A stretch of DNA of 64,000 nt from Cryptomeria japonica (GCF_030272615.1 NC_081414.1:305431164-305495163); one strand, 5' to 3'. Positions 1 to 13,174 are shown, counted from the stretch's first letter. Numbers and translations: made by a program. Notes: generated by a model not told the origin, from the letters alone.

Positions 1-299
1 ATATGAAGGACTTTCTGTAAAACTTTAAATCTCTTTTTGAGAAATTTTATTCTTTGTTGTCATAAACACATACTCTGTTTTCATGTCATGCAAACTGGCA
101 ATATTTTGAATTTGCTTTGTCATTGTTGGAAAAGGGGGAGTAGTGTATCTATCTTCAAATTTTGACAAGTATTTTTGCAAAGGGAGTAGTGTATATGCTT
201 AGGGGGAGTAATTCTACTTATGATATTTTTTTTGTGTTAAAGCACTTAGATGTCAATTTTTTTTTTCTAAGTGTTGCCATCAATGCCAAAGGGGGAGAG
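1..299 (+). mobile_element. 3' internal end of an LTR retrotransposon
   Basis: Non-coding stretch with repeated purine runs of the form GGGGGAGTA (about positions 134, 181 and 201). It ends in the polypurine tract AAAGGGGGAGAG at 288-299, directly before an LTR that begins TGTTGG. A block reading 'gttgccatcaatgccaaagggggaga' lies just before this LTR and again before the LTR at 9231. This is the usual 3' end of plant Copia elements. The rest of the element lies to the left of the window. Confidence 0.7.
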
Positions 300-1396
300 T
301 GTTGGTATTTTGACGATGTTTAGTTGTGATTATCATTGATGGACACACACTTATTTGATGAATGTATTATTCTCAATCGGTAACCGTTCTAACCGGTATT
401 GTATGAATAGTCTTTATTTGATTGAAGACTATCGGTGTTTTAATGGAGAAGCTTATCGGTCAAGTGGTATGAAGACCTCAAGCGGAATGAAGACCCCGAG
501 CAATAGTCAATCTTTTGATCAGATCGACTATGATCAAGTTTTCCAGTCTTCACCTATTAACCAATGATTGGTATATGTAATTAACTAGTATACATGTAAT
601 GTGTTATGAGTTATCATCCACCGACACTTTAGCAATGTTTTTGTGTCATGTTACCAAATGTGTCTAGATGCATTGTACCTAAGAAATTGTAATCTAATCC
701 TATTGGACCAATATGAAATTAAGTTCCTATTTAAGGACATCATGTCTAGGGTTTTAAGAAGAGAATAGAAGTAGTTATGTGTGAGTATTTTGAGAGGAAA
801 GGTATCTCATGACTGAGATTGAGAGTGCAAAGTATAGAAGACCGAAGTAATGCTTGAATGCATTAACAAGGAGTTATCAGGGATCTAATCAAGCATTCTG
901 TGCTACTATCTAGATCACTCACTTATTGATTACTAATATCTTCGACAAGTCTGAAACCCTTAACCGAGTAGGCCCAGCCAAGCCTATTGTAAATCCTCTA
1001 ACAAGGTGGTTCATAGTTGTGGATCTGAAATACTTTAACAGGGCAGTCTTTAACAGGACTTATCTCCTAACAAAGATCTAGATTCCTAACAGGATTTGTT
1101 CTGGTGAAGAACATTGTAAGACCTTAACCGGTCTGGTTACTATTCTGTAGATAGTTGACTTGTGAGTTTTACTCACCATAGTTTTTCCCATTTTGGTTTC
1201 CTTGTCAAAATATCTTGTGTTATGATGATTGTGCTTTTATGGATGAATGCCTTATTTTCTATTTGGTTTGTTTATGTTTTAACCAGTTTATTGTTTAAGC
1301 TAGTACACCGGTTTGCTGGAAAATTGTTTAAGAGTTTGGTAAAGTTTTTAGGCATACTAATTCACCCCCCCTCTTAGTATTCATCAAATTTCAGCA
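300..1396 (+). mobile_element. Copia-type LTR (about 1.1 kb)
   Basis: Starts TGTTGG after the polypurine tract at 288-299 and ends near 1396 (TTCAGCA), just after the C-rich run 'ttcaccccccctcttagta' typical of Copia LTR 3' ends. A degenerate primer-binding site (TCTGGTAGCT) follows at 1397. It contains many CCGGT/ACCGG words and 'aacaggacttatctcctaac'-type repeats, like the LTR at 47531-48667. Because it has an internal 3' end on its left and a primer site plus coding remnant on its right, it is not a simple solo LTR. Tandem or recombined elements are the likely explanation. Confidence 0.65.
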
Positions 1397-1409
1397 TCTG
1401 GTAGCTAAA

Positions 1410-3345
1410 CATGACATCCAATTGGATATCTGATATGCATTTACTTGAAAATGAAATTAGGGTTTGTGAGGTTAAAAGGGAAAATACGAGAGTCATTTTT
1501 TACTTTGTGAATAGTGTTTTCGAGTTGAAGAACAAGGCGATCAAGATTTTTAGGTGATCAGAGATTTATAAGCATTTCAACAAGAAGGCTAGGGCATTCG
1601 ACATGAAGTTAAGGTATTTCTTGAGTGCACATCTGAGTTTAAACTTCTGAAATTTGAAATAGAATCCTCTTCTTCTATTGCCACACCATTAGTTGTTGAA
1701 GTTAAGGATAAGACTCATCCCGTATTAAAAAAACATCTATATAAATCTATGGTGGATGACCCCATTGGTGCATTTTCTTCCATTCCATATAGAGTTCTAC
1801 ATGTTGATGATGTACGAACATATATCCATTGTGAAATGGAGAAAACTGGCACAAAGGACATTTTGGATCTATATATAGATAGTATTGTGAATGAAATTTG
1901 TAACCCAAAGCCGAAATTCATGCATATGTAGAGAAAGGGTTTCACCCAATTTGTGAATTTTGCATCACTCGAAGAGAAGGAATGGGTGAGATATGTGCAA
2001 AGTACAATTCATCATGAGTTTATCTAGTTGGATCAACCTTACATGATCAAACCTAAGGTGATTAAGGTAGTTACATTCTTGCATCAAACCGGTGTGAAGC
2101 TAGGACTACGAAAGGTTACAAACCCTATGATTATCAAGTTAATCGGTGCAGAATTTGATGGGAGATCTATAAAGATTAACACAATTAAAGATGATGATGC
2201 AAAGTTTTTTGCAATGGTCATTGGGTGTATAAGGTGTATCAGTCTAACTGACTGAATTCAGTGCCAGGGACAACCATTCATGTAGCTTACCAAATGGTAA
2301 AGGAAGATATACACTATGATCTGTGCAGTTTTCTTTTGGAGGAGTTCATGATTATTTTGAAAAAAATCAACCAAGACAAAAAGAACGTTTTCAAATATGG
2401 TTCTTTGGTTATCTGTTTGGCTCTTTAATTTTTGAATCAAATTCTTGGAACTGGTAGAGTGCAGTGGGCATTTGACAGACTGATAGCCCAACATATCAAA
2501 CAAGGTCTTGATAGACTTGGAAACATAGATAATTAGAATTCTGCTTTATGGGCATTTTAAAAAGCATTCTAGGATAAGATGAAGCAGAGGGATCCCTAAG
2601 GAGATTGTCAACAAATATGAAGGCACAATCTACTTTATGGTAATTAAGGATGAATGTCTTATGGAAGCAGTTGAACCCTAGACAGTGTAAATTTTGCCGT
2701 TGGGTTATGAGGTTGATGTAGGAACACTTGATGCATATGCACAACACCTGTCAAATGCTCCAGTTGACACAAATGAAGAGAGGTTCAGTACATGCAAATA
2801 AAAGTCTATGGAACTTCACACCAAATTCACTGAACTGAAGAGGAAAAGGAAAGTTACTAAGATGGTGGAAGAAATCCTTATTGAGGAAGGTCGCTCAAGT
2901 GAAAGAGTTAGGGATGCAAGAGCACCAAGGGATATTGAGGAGAAAGCAAAGAGGCGGATGAAAACTCCAAATCCTTCACAGGCCAAACCCAAGGTGACAG
3001 GGTTTTCTCCCGCTCTGGTAAAGATACCTATGGCTCAGACTGAACCCTCTGGCTCATCAGCTAAGGGAAAGGGTGTTATGAGGTAGAAGTAGAAACCTTA
3101 GAGGGAGTATGTAGTAGTATCTCCACTGGCATTCGAAATAGAATCAGATGCAAAAATCCAAAAAGCCCCCAAGAAGGGAGTATTTGCAAGGGTAAGACGA
3201 AATCCTCAATCTGGTGAAGAGGAGAAAGGGAAGAAAGAGAAGAAAGTTAAGTCTGAACTTGTTCCATCCAGCAGGAAAAAGAGAGGAAGGAGATTCAAAT
3301 TAGACTTGGATGAAGCAATCAAATTTGGTAAGATGGAACTACTCA
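1410..3345 (+). pseudogene. ORF X, copy 1, N-terminal part (LTR-element protein of unknown function)
   Basis: A single frame runs through this stretch with many stops and some frameshifts. Open pieces are 1749-1931, 2028-2255 and 2808-3086. Segments around 1770-2255 and 2620-2790 match ORF X copy 2 (50571-51796) at the protein level. Shared landmarks are P(D/Y)RVL.V.DVR, 'IGAEFDGRSIKIN' against 'TGVELDCRGLKLN', and AVEP followed by PLGYEVD against PMGYEID. The part after 2808 is basic and rich in Lys, Arg and Ser, probably disordered. I recognise no reverse transcriptase, protease or integrase. It lies just inside an LTR, so it is an element-encoded protein of unknown function. The frame breaks near 3345, where a non-coding 3.9-kb segment begins. 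Confidence 0.55.
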
Positions 3346-6300
3346 GACCAAGTGTTCGAACCTAAATTTTTACAAAATTTAAGGTTCCTAAATAAGAAAA
3401 ACCAACAAATACCCCTAAAAATGCCCATCCAAATCTTGAATCTGATAAGCAGTTTGACCTTGCAATTAGGTTTACCAATTATAAGTAAGCATGATCACCC
3501 ATATCCAACTTCCCACAATAATATTTGATACATATTTTAAATTACAAAATTTAGGGTGCACATAAACTGAGTCACATAGCCATTTTGAGTGGGCATTTTC
3601 AATATTTAATATATTTGTATATGTAATTCTTCATGCTAAGCTGATTGTCCTAGACAATTCTCCTATCAATAAAGTATCCCTATACCAATTTTCATAATCC
3701 TAGGACATCATTTGCTATTCTTCCAAAGTTTTTTTTTATATTGCAATTTATTCATTTTGTTACTTGCACATTGTAAAACTCACCAAAGTAGCCTTCTATT
3801 GAAATTAATATTTATCACTCAGATTACCCTCATACCAAACCAACTGACCCATGAAATTGTCTATACCACTTTGAAATCTGGTGCAAGGTTTTAGAGCCCC
3901 ATTAGTCCATTGATATTTTTTTGAGCCTAAACCAAATGCAATTTATGCAAATCTGAAACTTTCACAAGGCTAAAATGAATTATCGAGCCCAATTTGAAAA
4001 TTAATATCTCTCACCTCAGAATGAGTTCCTTGGAGCCATTAGTTTCTTTGCAAACTCTGGTTAAATAGCTCCATGATTAGTAACTCTCATGACCTCATGT
4101 TTTGATTTGGTCAATTTTCAGGATTGATTCCAGATGCAAAAATACTAAGTTTGGACATTTTTACAAAGGGTCAAAATGCACAGTTTGATGATGTTTTATT
4201 ATCTATATAGAATGGTAGATTCTACATCTATACTGTATGTGGGGATAAATGCAGCTCCCATGAGGATAGATCCCAACATATAGTTTCAGAAAGGACTCAA
4301 CCTTCATCATGTAAGTGTAGACCCAAAGCTTTAACCTGGTTTATTATTCAAATCATAATGATTTAAATAATATTTTACATTATATTTTTGGAGAGAATAA
4401 TATTCAAGGCTTAAATTAATTAACAATGATTTAAATTGATCATTATGAAGAAGATTTATATGTATAATATAGTATAATGATGAAATAAAAACAATTAAAA
4501 TGGTTAGTATGAGTAACAAGCAAAAGTGGTGGACCTCAATTGATTAAAATAATGGTGGCCAAATATGTAATATTTAAAACTTAGACCATTGTGGCTCCCC
4601 ACCAAAGGTTCTTTTAGGCAAAAGAAAGGTTATTTGTAGGACAAAAAATAGTTTCTCAGAAAACCCAAGCTACACTGAAAAGCATGATGATAAGGAAGCA
4701 TTAAAAGGTAGTAAAGCTGGACACATATAATATTATAAAGCCATATTTTTAAAGGATATATTATATGGTTTCCTCCCTTAATTATGGAAGAACTATTTGT
4801 GAATCATTAGAGCTAATAATGATGTAATTAAAGTGGGTCCCCTCTGAATTTCACTTGGGCAAGTAAAATGTTTGCCACAAGAGGTGAAAAGTAGAAAGTT
4901 GATTCAAATCACTATTAATGGTGGGTCCCTTTTATTTGTCTCAACATAAGTAATTTTTATTGAACAAATACTCCACAAAATTATGTTTTTAACAAAATGA
5001 AGTCTCTTGTCAAAACCAAAACAGGCTTCTCCATAGTACAAAGTTATACCAAAATCTAATAATCAAGCAGAACATGGTGGGGCCCCAAAATCCGAAGGAG
5101 AATTTATCATCCACATAGCATTGAATATCGATGAGGGAAAAGAAAAGTTTTGTATAAATGTAAAGATACACTGAAAAATAATTTGAACAGGCTTTAGAAA
5201 CTTTCGGCTAAATGAATGTGACCTCATAAATTGTCGAGACTGCATGATATGCAAAATGTACAGGTTGAAACCATGATATGTTATGTAAAGTGTGGAAGCG
5301 TGTACATAGTATATGAACTAATTATAAAACACTTCCAAAGAATTTGGTCTCACAAATTGCAACGATTGCAATGGTTGCAGAAAATCAATTTTGTTGAAAA
5401 GGTTTTTGAAACTTTTAAACATAACATTAAAATCTATCATATTGTGGTTAGAGATGCTCATTCACTAAAATAAAATTTCTAGAAATATTTCTGGGTATTT
5501 TGCTTCTTTGTTCCAGCTTTTAGGAACATTTTTAAATTCTCAATTTAATTAAGAGACGATAAAGTTATGGATGTTTTACTAAGATTGGGTTTCAATAGAA
5601 AAATTATCAAGCAATAATGAGCACAATATGAATTTATTGATGATAAGCTTTAGAGTTTCCAAAGTATAAAGAAAAAAGTTAAAATAAGAATATTATGGTT
5701 GATTTTCCAAAACATTATAAAAAGTGAAAGGTTCAAATCTGCATTTAATAACATTTATGAAGGTGAATGCAATTGAAGGAGTAAAATCAAATTTCACAAA
5801 ATTTGCTATCAACCTCCTCCCAAATAAATCAAATGTCCATCAAGGCAAATTAAAAGGTAAATTTTGGCAAGTCATATAGTCAAAAGGGTTGCGATATGAA
5901 AGCACAAATAGAGAAGGAAGTGAGTATGAATTTAATAAAAGGATTTACAAACCTTTGAATAAATATCATGTATAGTTCATTTGAGGTGAAAAAAAAATTA
6001 TGTTACTTTCTTATTTCACAAGAGTTATTACTCGTGAAGACAAATTTAAATTAAATGATGAAAATATTATTAAAGAAGTGAAAGATTAAAGCAAAAAGGA
6101 GAATAATTGAATAAAGGAAGGAATTATCTTCACTTAGGGTAAAGAGGTATAATAAATGGGGTTAACTTGTTTTTATGGAGGTTAGAATGTGAGGGAAAGA
6201 TTAATATGAAAATGCAATCACAAGGGTATTTTAATAAAGGCTCAAGTGATAAGATGGAAATACAAGGTTCCTCATTGTTATTATTTCTCATGAAGACATA

Positions 6301-7205
6301 TAAATCATTTTAGAACAAGGTGAAATATTCTTATGGGTGAACATTCCCAAAGATAACTTAATTATGTAATTTTAAATCACAATTCTAAATAATCTCTTAT
6401 GTGTACATATTATTCAAGGGAGCGGAGTTAAAAAACAACTACATGACAAAGAGGGTAATTAATATATTTTAGGGCAGCAAGGCTTTGTTATTAAAAATTG
6501 TAAAGGTTTGAAAAATCTCCTTGAATATTATAAAGGGAGAAATCAAAACCGAAAAATAAGGGGAAGATATCAGATTTTTGTAATGTAACCAATCATCAAT
6601 AATATTATTACTATTATTATGCAATTCCGATACAAGTAATACTGAGTCAGTAATCTTTCTGCTTATTTGTTGCGTTCAAATTGTTGTGGTTCATCTTTTG
6701 AATCTTCTTTCTATTTTGATACTAAGAAGATTAAAGGCTGCATTGAGAATTCTTTCTATATATTGTTATCTTGTTGTTTTCATTCAATGAACAAGAAGGC
6801 ATGCATTCTTGGATGAGTACTATATAAGTTTGATTAAATTCCTTATATAGTAATTGTCATAATAAGAGAAATAAGAATAGGAAGGTCGGCAGTGGATGGT
6901 TGTGTAGGACTGTCTAGTAGGGAGACAAAAAGAAAGGGGTTCGATAAGACTCTGTGCCCAATTAAGTGGAAGACACTGGTCAATATTGCATATTCAACAT
7001 TTCATTCCATCAAATCTTAATAAGATATTTCATTTCAATTTCATAAAATAGGAAGTAATTTTTTTATTTCAGTTTCAGTTTTGTAAAGTAGGAGTAAAAG
7101 ATAAGTTCAAGAACATTCTCATCCTCATGCCCTTTGAGAGTGATCCTTGATAGAAACATTGTAACATAATCTATCTAAGTGCTGCCAACCATAGCATAAA
7201 TAGGG
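3346..7205. other. Non-coding segment splitting ORF X copy 1
   Basis: About 3.9 kb of AT-rich sequence without a believable gene, lying between the two halves of ORF X. A TATA-like TATTATAAAGG at 6526-6536 followed by purine-rich sequence resembles the promoter part of an LTR, so a solo LTR or other insertion is possible. The left edge could be TGTTCGAACC (near 3352) and the right edge GGGCCA, with CAAG on both sides, but a four-base match is too weak to call. I cannot name the element. Confidence 0.35.
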
Positions 7206-8945
7206 CCACAAGTGAAGGGAATTAAGATCAAATTGATCATTCCACTAGTTGGCCAAAATAAGTTGCTGATCCTAATCATAGAAAGTGGCATACTCTTAGG
7301 GATCATCAAACTAGTTATTTTGAGCTCCAACACCAAGTATCATATTATTCCTCCTTTATCTTCTCAAGAATTATTTGATGAAATTATCAAGGATGGGAAC
7401 TTGAAGAATATTTTTGTATATTATGAAAACCTAGATGATAATGATAAAAGACAGATTGAGGAAGCTATAGTGTTGCATTTGGATGTATGTAGAAAAACCT
7501 TAATTGAATTAGAATGTTATCTTCCAAAATATATGTATAGTCTTCTTGATGCAAGAAGAAAATTAGCAAGTCAGATGGACAAGGAAATGAAGGAAAGTGA
7601 ACCGGTCAATTAGTGCACTAGTATCACTGTTGAATAAATTGACAGGTTGATTTTACAAGAAAACAAAAAGGAATTTAAGTGCTAACACAGAGTAAACAAA
7701 CTTATGGTAGGAAGAGTGGAGGAAATAAAAAAAGAAACCATTGAGATATTGAAGAAATTTCTCAATGAGAACCAGCTACAAATGAATTCCCCTCTAGAAG
7801 TAGATTCACAAGATAAAACCACTCAGACATAGATCCCTGTGATGCCAGATGAAGAAAAGATGGAGGATACATAGGATGTTGCAGAGTAACAAGTTTTGGA
7901 TACAATAGAGGTTAATCCAGATAAGGAAAAAGATAAATCAGTTGAGACAGAGGTTGGTTCACCAAGTGGTGACACTGATGCACATAAAGCACCCATAGAG
8001 GATAAAGACAAAGCAGGGCAGGATGAGGTAGAGAAAAAGGAAGAGGAGAAGAAACAAAAATAGACTAAGGGGAAAATAAAAGTGTCAGAAACTCCAATCC
8101 TTATGGCAATTGACACTTCCAAAATTCAAAGCCAAGGGAATTTTCCTCAATTTAACATCAGTTTTGACAAGACGTTTAATCAAATGTCTCCATCTGAAAG
8201 AATTATTTCTATTGCTTCTCTTCAAGCTCAAGCTAGTCAAGAGTTAGCACAATTTGAGTTCGAAGAGAAGAAACTCATTGAGAAAACTGTAAAAGTCTAA
8301 GAGTAGGTAGTTCTAGAATTGCAACTTGATGCTGATACCAGTTCATCCAGTAAGCTCCAACACTTGGTAGATCATATATCAACACAATTTGATTCTTTAA
8401 CCAAGGCATCAACCCGATAGCCTTTGGAGAAATTCAAAGATTCCATAATACACACATTTTTGCAAATGATTGAAAGTGATAAAACCTAACTAGACAAAGA
8501 ACTGAAATTAATTTATGAGGTCTTTCAGGAAGGTGGTAAGATCTATAAGTCTTGTCTAACCTTAACAATTTTTACTACTGAATTAGACAAGCAGATAGAT
8601 ACCTGCAGAAGTTAGTTAGTCTAGATCTTGTAGGCATATAATCACATAGTAAACTTGATCAGAAATATTGAAGGTCAAATTTTGACTCTTATGAGATAGA
8701 TTGGTAATCTGGAGAAGGAGAAGGACAAGATGTAGAGAAGGGTAGGTGAACTCTGGAACCTAGTTAGTCCTTGGTTAGAAACTTTCGTGTACCATAAGAT
8801 GGAATGCATTCAAAATATGACTCAGGAGACACCAATTGAGTTCCATGCAATATGATTCCATGCTTATGTTCTGAATGGTTTTGTCTCAATTTTGGAAAAA
8901 TTGCGGGTAGGTTGGAATACCTATTTTGGATTTCTTAAGTCTATA
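7206..8945 (+). pseudogene. ORF X, copy 1, C-terminal part (coiled-coil, decayed)
   Basis: One frame stays readable from about 7212 to 8945 despite about ten in-frame stops, many of them TAG. The open parts are 7212-7613 and 8082-8300. The protein is rich in Glu, Lys and Gln with heptad-like stretches (for example 8200-8300 and 8690-8760) and a charged acidic/basic run at 7830-8070. The frame is the same as that of 1410-3345, so both may be one protein split by the 3.9-kb segment. It ends shortly before the polypurine tract at 9219. No pol domain is visible, so if this is one element it encodes only this protein. No enzymatic motif was seen. Confidence 0.45.
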
Positions 8946-9230
8946 TATGCATATGTAATCATGTATGTATAGATCTAGTCATCTGGTGCGTATACATGTA
9001 CAGGGTAATTTTTGATCCATACCCTATTTTTGGCATTGCTTTCAAAGGGGGAGAGATAAGGTGAAAATGTATAGTGTGAATGGAGTATAGATATTTCTGC
9101 AGGTTTTTAGGTTTTTCATCTAAGGGGGAGCCTTAGAATTATTTCATTCTTGATCCGGTGTATAGGTTTCATAGGTTTCAAGACTTAGCCATTTTTCACA
9201 GGTGTTGCCATCAATGCCAAAGGGGGAGAT
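8946..9230 (+). mobile_element. 3' untranslated end and polypurine tract of the ORF X element
   Basis: Non-coding. It contains two GGGGGAG purine runs (about 9049 and 9124) and ends in the polypurine tract AAAGGGGGAGAT at 9219-9230, immediately before TGTTGG. This is the plus-strand priming site used in reverse transcription of Copia elements. Confidence 0.7.
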
Positions 9231-10187
9231 TGTTGGCAATTGACACTCATCCAGTGATTTTTTATGCTTGATTTATGGTTTAGGGTTGTCATTGATGGCA
9301 ACTCTTCTTGGAGATTTGATCCAGTGGTCATAATTCTTCTTATTCAGAAGCAAGTGTTAGCCGGTAGCTAGTTAACCGGTAATTCAGGGGTATTTCTGTA
9401 GAGTTTTGGTCCAGTGATTGCAGTGATTTTGGTGACTAAGTTTGATGTGAAAATGATGAGTCTGACATTAATGAAGCATTTTTGAAAATTGTTTTGGTCT
9501 GGTGACATGTTTTGTTAGAGATTGAAGCCGACTTGAAGCTACACATTATATTTTTGATAGCTGACTTGGAGGAGATTATTTTTATATGATCAGATATATA
9601 AGATTGAATTGGTGATTGGTTTTTCAAGTATTACTGTTGTGGTGATCCGTTTTGGTGTGATTGAGTGTAGTTTCACACACGCATTTCATTCCCAGGTGAT
9701 CCATTAGCTGACTGAGATAGAAACAAAGCATATTACAGAGCAAGTGCAATTAGAGATCTTGTGCTTAACCATAAATCATTCTTGCATTGTTAGATGCTAT
9801 TTCAGAGTTCTTTAATTGTATTTCCTCATTGTAATTAAATTGTAAGTCAGTGAGACTTCCATGAAGGTTGTAGCCTTCTGGGTCATTGTAATTGAGCAGC
9901 GAGCTCTAGGCAGTGAGCTTGAATGCAAGTGCATTCCCCATCTATGTAATATTTATGTACTCTTGGCCATAGTATATGAATATTGTGTGTTCCAGCCCCA
10001 CCATGGTTTTTCCCTTTTCGGGTTTCCACATAAAAAATTCCATTGTTATGGATCTGTGGTATATTTATTGCTTGCTTATGTTCTTTACTGTTATACATTG
10101 CTAACTAATGGATAAAGAATAAGTTTGAGTGTGATCTCCGACAGAACATTGATTCACCCCCTCTCTCAGTGTTCCTTGATTCTAACA
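9231..10187 (+). mobile_element. Copia-type LTR (957 bp)
   Basis: Starts TGTTGGCAATTGACAC right after the polypurine tract and ends TTCTAACA at 10187, just after the C-rich signature 'attcaccccctctctcag'. A stretch at 9838-9960 ('gtcagtgagacttcc', 'gagctctaggcag', 'gtgcattcccca') is closely matched by the reverse complement of the LTR at 33106-33977 and more loosely by the solo LTR at 34342-35138, so all three belong to one family. It differs from the LTR at 300-1396 over most of its length. No primer site follows it, so it is a 3' LTR. Confidence 0.75.
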
Positions 10188-11974
10188 GTAAATGTGTTGG
10201 AATATGCTATAAAAGCACAACAAGAAATAGAAAATGCGCTACATAGTCCTATATATGCACTACAAAACATATCAAATGCACTGCACAATGATGCAAATGC
10301 GCCAGACTGGTTATTTTTGTTTCGATTTTCTTAGTTTTAGATTGGATTTTTTGGTTCTCTCAGATTGTGTTGAGGTCTATCCAGAGGCTGAGTATGTTTG
10401 TGAGTGCTCTTGAAAGTCCAGAGTAGTGTTTTGATGCATTATTTGATCATTTATATTATTGCAAGATGAGTAATTCCTTGCTATGTTAATGGTTCTTTTC
10501 TCTATGATGTTGTGTGATCTATGTGACTCATGTGATATGTGTTTTTGGCTCATTGTGCATTGATGAGACTTTATCTTGGTTAGCCGGATTGTGTTTTGTG
10601 AGCCTTCTTATTTTGATCTCATGCGTTGTTTAGGCCTAGGTGCATGATTAGGGGGAGTGGGCTTCTATGAGTCTGCCAAGGTCATGACGAATAAACTACT
10701 AGGATTCTTGTGTAATAGAGCTGGGGTCTAGACTATTTGGATATCTCATTGGAGGTTTTCTTGTAACCTAATAAGTGATTTAATATAATAATTAATATTA
10801 GGTGGGTTGGGTAGAGTAACTCATCTAAGCAAGATAAGAATTATGTTTTGTAATACCCATCTCATGGATCAGAGACCAAAGTGAGGTGGTAGATCTGGTA
10901 ATCAGGTAAACTGTACTACCTTGATTTCCTCAAAGGTTAAGATGGTTCCACATGTGTATCCTATGTGGTAGCATGTGATGACACTCTTTCCCTACATGTT
11001 GGTCCTAGTTTCTTATGTCTTGTTGTTGAGTTGCCTTTGGAGGTTTCTTGGTTGTTTGGTATGCTTTCCTTGGTTTGTGTTAGAGTTATGTCCTCTTTGG
11101 TGGTTAGGTGTCAGCTTAGATCTAGAGTGTGTGTGGGATCTTGTGTCATCTCCTAGCATGGGGGGTGGTTTCTTTGGTTCCACATGGTCGAGTGGTTGGT
11201 GCCTTTCTTCCATTGGGATGCTTATCTTGGATTTCTTGCATGGATGTGGATCTCTTATCTCTTCAGTTCACAGATGGATATTCGTAGAAGATTATTGTAA
11301 TATGATTCATTTGGCGTGACTATGTAGTTGTATTTGAGAACTATGCTCATTGTTGTAAAAGACATTGCATTCATGTATCTAGTAGATGATATTAGGGGAA
11401 ACAATGATGTATCATGTGTATCTTGAGAATGATTAATAATGAGAATAATGGATATTGAATCTATGGATGTGTACTTAGTGTTATTCTCGCGATGATGTAA
11501 TTAGTTCATATTGCTATGGTTTAATAATGTGGTAATTGGTATTTAAATGGTTATTTGATGTTAAAATAAATGAATGGTTGAGATTAGGAACATTTGGTAT
11601 TGGTTCTTTAAAATGAACCTCATGGGATGGTTTGAGTATTCATAGATGGATGTAAACATTCTAGGTTAAAGTAACAAACCATATGTGATAATGTGAAATG
11701 AATTAATGATAGTAAGTTAGATTGCATTTGGATTATGGAAGTAAATATGTTATCATGTTTAGGAATTGTTAAGTGTTTAGTTTAAGTAATGGTGTTGAGA
11801 TACCCTAGGGAAAATAGATGTTATTAATGTAACTATGTTTATGTACGCTTGCGTATAATGTTGATGATCATGTTTATGTTGCATTAGTTTATGTGATGTT
11901 TTAAAAACAAATTGTTATCTCTATTTTGCATGTTAAGTTGTGTATTTCTCTAGGGTATTTTGGCGGGCATTACA
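10188..11974 (+). mobile_element. Gypsy-type LTR-like segment
   Basis: No gene is visible. The segment ends TTTTGGCGGGCATTACA at 11974, an end typical of Gypsy LTRs. Part of it (about 10960-11320) resembles 35230-35560; for example both contain 'ggttccacatgg' followed by a 'gtggttg' word and 'tccattggg'. The beginning of the LTR cannot be placed. Short open frames around 10965-11319 overlap on both strands and look incidental. Several atGCGC/GCAC words occur at 10230-10310. Confidence 0.4.
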
Positions 11975-12177
11975 ACATATAAGAATGATTTAGTGTAGAT
12001 AATGATGTGAAATTGAATAAATTGTATGAGATGCACCTATATAAGAAAATAGCAGTTGATGATGCCTTTCTCTTTCATTTAACCTTTTGTGTAAAATGTA
12101 AGGGATTAAACTAGTGAAGTATGGGTACCAAATAGAGCTATTGGATGTTTTTATATGTGTGTGATTCTGCATTTAAG

Positions 12178-12934
12178 AAAAGATTGTTTGAATAAATTAT
12201 ATTTTTCAATAAGGACTTGAGATTTCCCTTTCTTCTCAGAGTTTAAGGCAACTTCTTTCTTTGGAGGTTCAACACCTAGAGTTCTCATTTCATATGTAGA
12301 TAATGATCCAAATGATTCATCCATGAAGAAAGTTTTCAGGTCTTTAGCTTCTTCAATAACAGAGACTTTTGTGTCATACCTTATTGTTAATGACCTCAAC
12401 ACCTTCTTGACTATAACTTCTTTTGAAACATCTTCTTTAAGTCCTCTTATTGCATTAAATATTTCATCCACCCTTTGTAGATAGTCAACATTCTTTTCTT
12501 CTCTCTTCACCTTTCGATCTTCAAATTGTGCTCAAAGCATTTGTAGTTTAGCCTCCTTCACTCTCTCATCTTCTTCATAGAATTTTTGCATCTTGTCCCA
12601 TGTTTCTTTTGCAGATGTATAGTGCATCAATTTGACTAATTCTATATTTGATAATCCACTAAGGATAGCTTTATTTGATTTACCATTGTATTCATATTCC
12701 CTTTTTGCATTAGGATTGATAGGAGGAGTGGGAGGGATAGTATAAACATTTTTAACTGACATCCAGACATAATAACGTAAGGATGACAAATATGTTTCCA
12801 TTCTTCTACTCCAAAAAGCATAGTTGGTGCCATCAAACATTGATACTTTACCAAACAAGGATTCATTTCTAGCCATTGTGTTCACAAACCAAAATTTACC
12901 CAAATATGGAGAAAGCATTTCTAATTGGGAACCT
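12178..12934 (-). pseudogene. gag: Copia gag (fragment, minus strand)
   Basis: Two open blocks, 12532-12918 and 12151-12510 on minus, join into one Copia-type Gag with a stop or frameshift near 12530. The N-terminal block has the signature F.GTNYAFWSRRMETYL, then W..VKN and a later TSAKETWDKM. The second block has KVLRSLTIRYDTKVSVIEEAKDL and SFGSLSTYEMR. These are hallmarks of the capsid part of plant Ty1/Copia Gag (UBN2/DUF4219 families). It is truncated at its C-terminus near 12178, before the zinc knuckle, and no pol follows. It lies just downstream of a primer site and LTR fragment, as expected for the 5' end of a minus-strand element. Confidence 0.85.
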
Positions 12935-12938
12935 AGGG

Positions 12939-12951
12939 CTATGATACTAAT
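12939..12951 (-). other. Primer-binding site of minus-strand Copia element
   Basis: On the minus strand this reads TTAGTATCATAGC, a close variant of TTGGTATCAGAGC, the site complementary to initiator methionine tRNA in plant Copia elements. It sits between the LTR end (12952) and gag. Confidence 0.7.
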
Positions 12952-13174
12952 TGAAGGAACACAAACGAAAAACTAAGAGGGGGGTGAATCTGTGGTAACT
13001 CAAAACTTAAACTTTTTAAAGGATTAATGCTCTAAAACAAATATCAAGGAATTATGAGCAAAGATTATAAAAAAATTTGCACTCACACATAGAAAGAAAA
13101 CCCAAAACACAAGATATACGAGGAAAACCCATGATGGGAAAAAACGTCAGTGAGAAATGTTGCTAGAATATTCT
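12952..13174 (-). mobile_element. Truncated Copia LTR (3' portion, minus strand)
   Basis: In minus orientation it carries the C-rich signature 'attcacccccctcttag' and ends next to the primer site. Only about 220 bp remain. The homology stops at 13174, where the left terminal inverted repeat of the DNA transposon begins. The missing LTR half is not found beyond the right end of the transposon. Confidence 0.65.

Noticed and set aside
10965-11319. Hydrophobic open frames of 63-114 codons
   Set aside because: They overlap one another and a minus-strand frame inside an LTR-like region, with no homology recognised.
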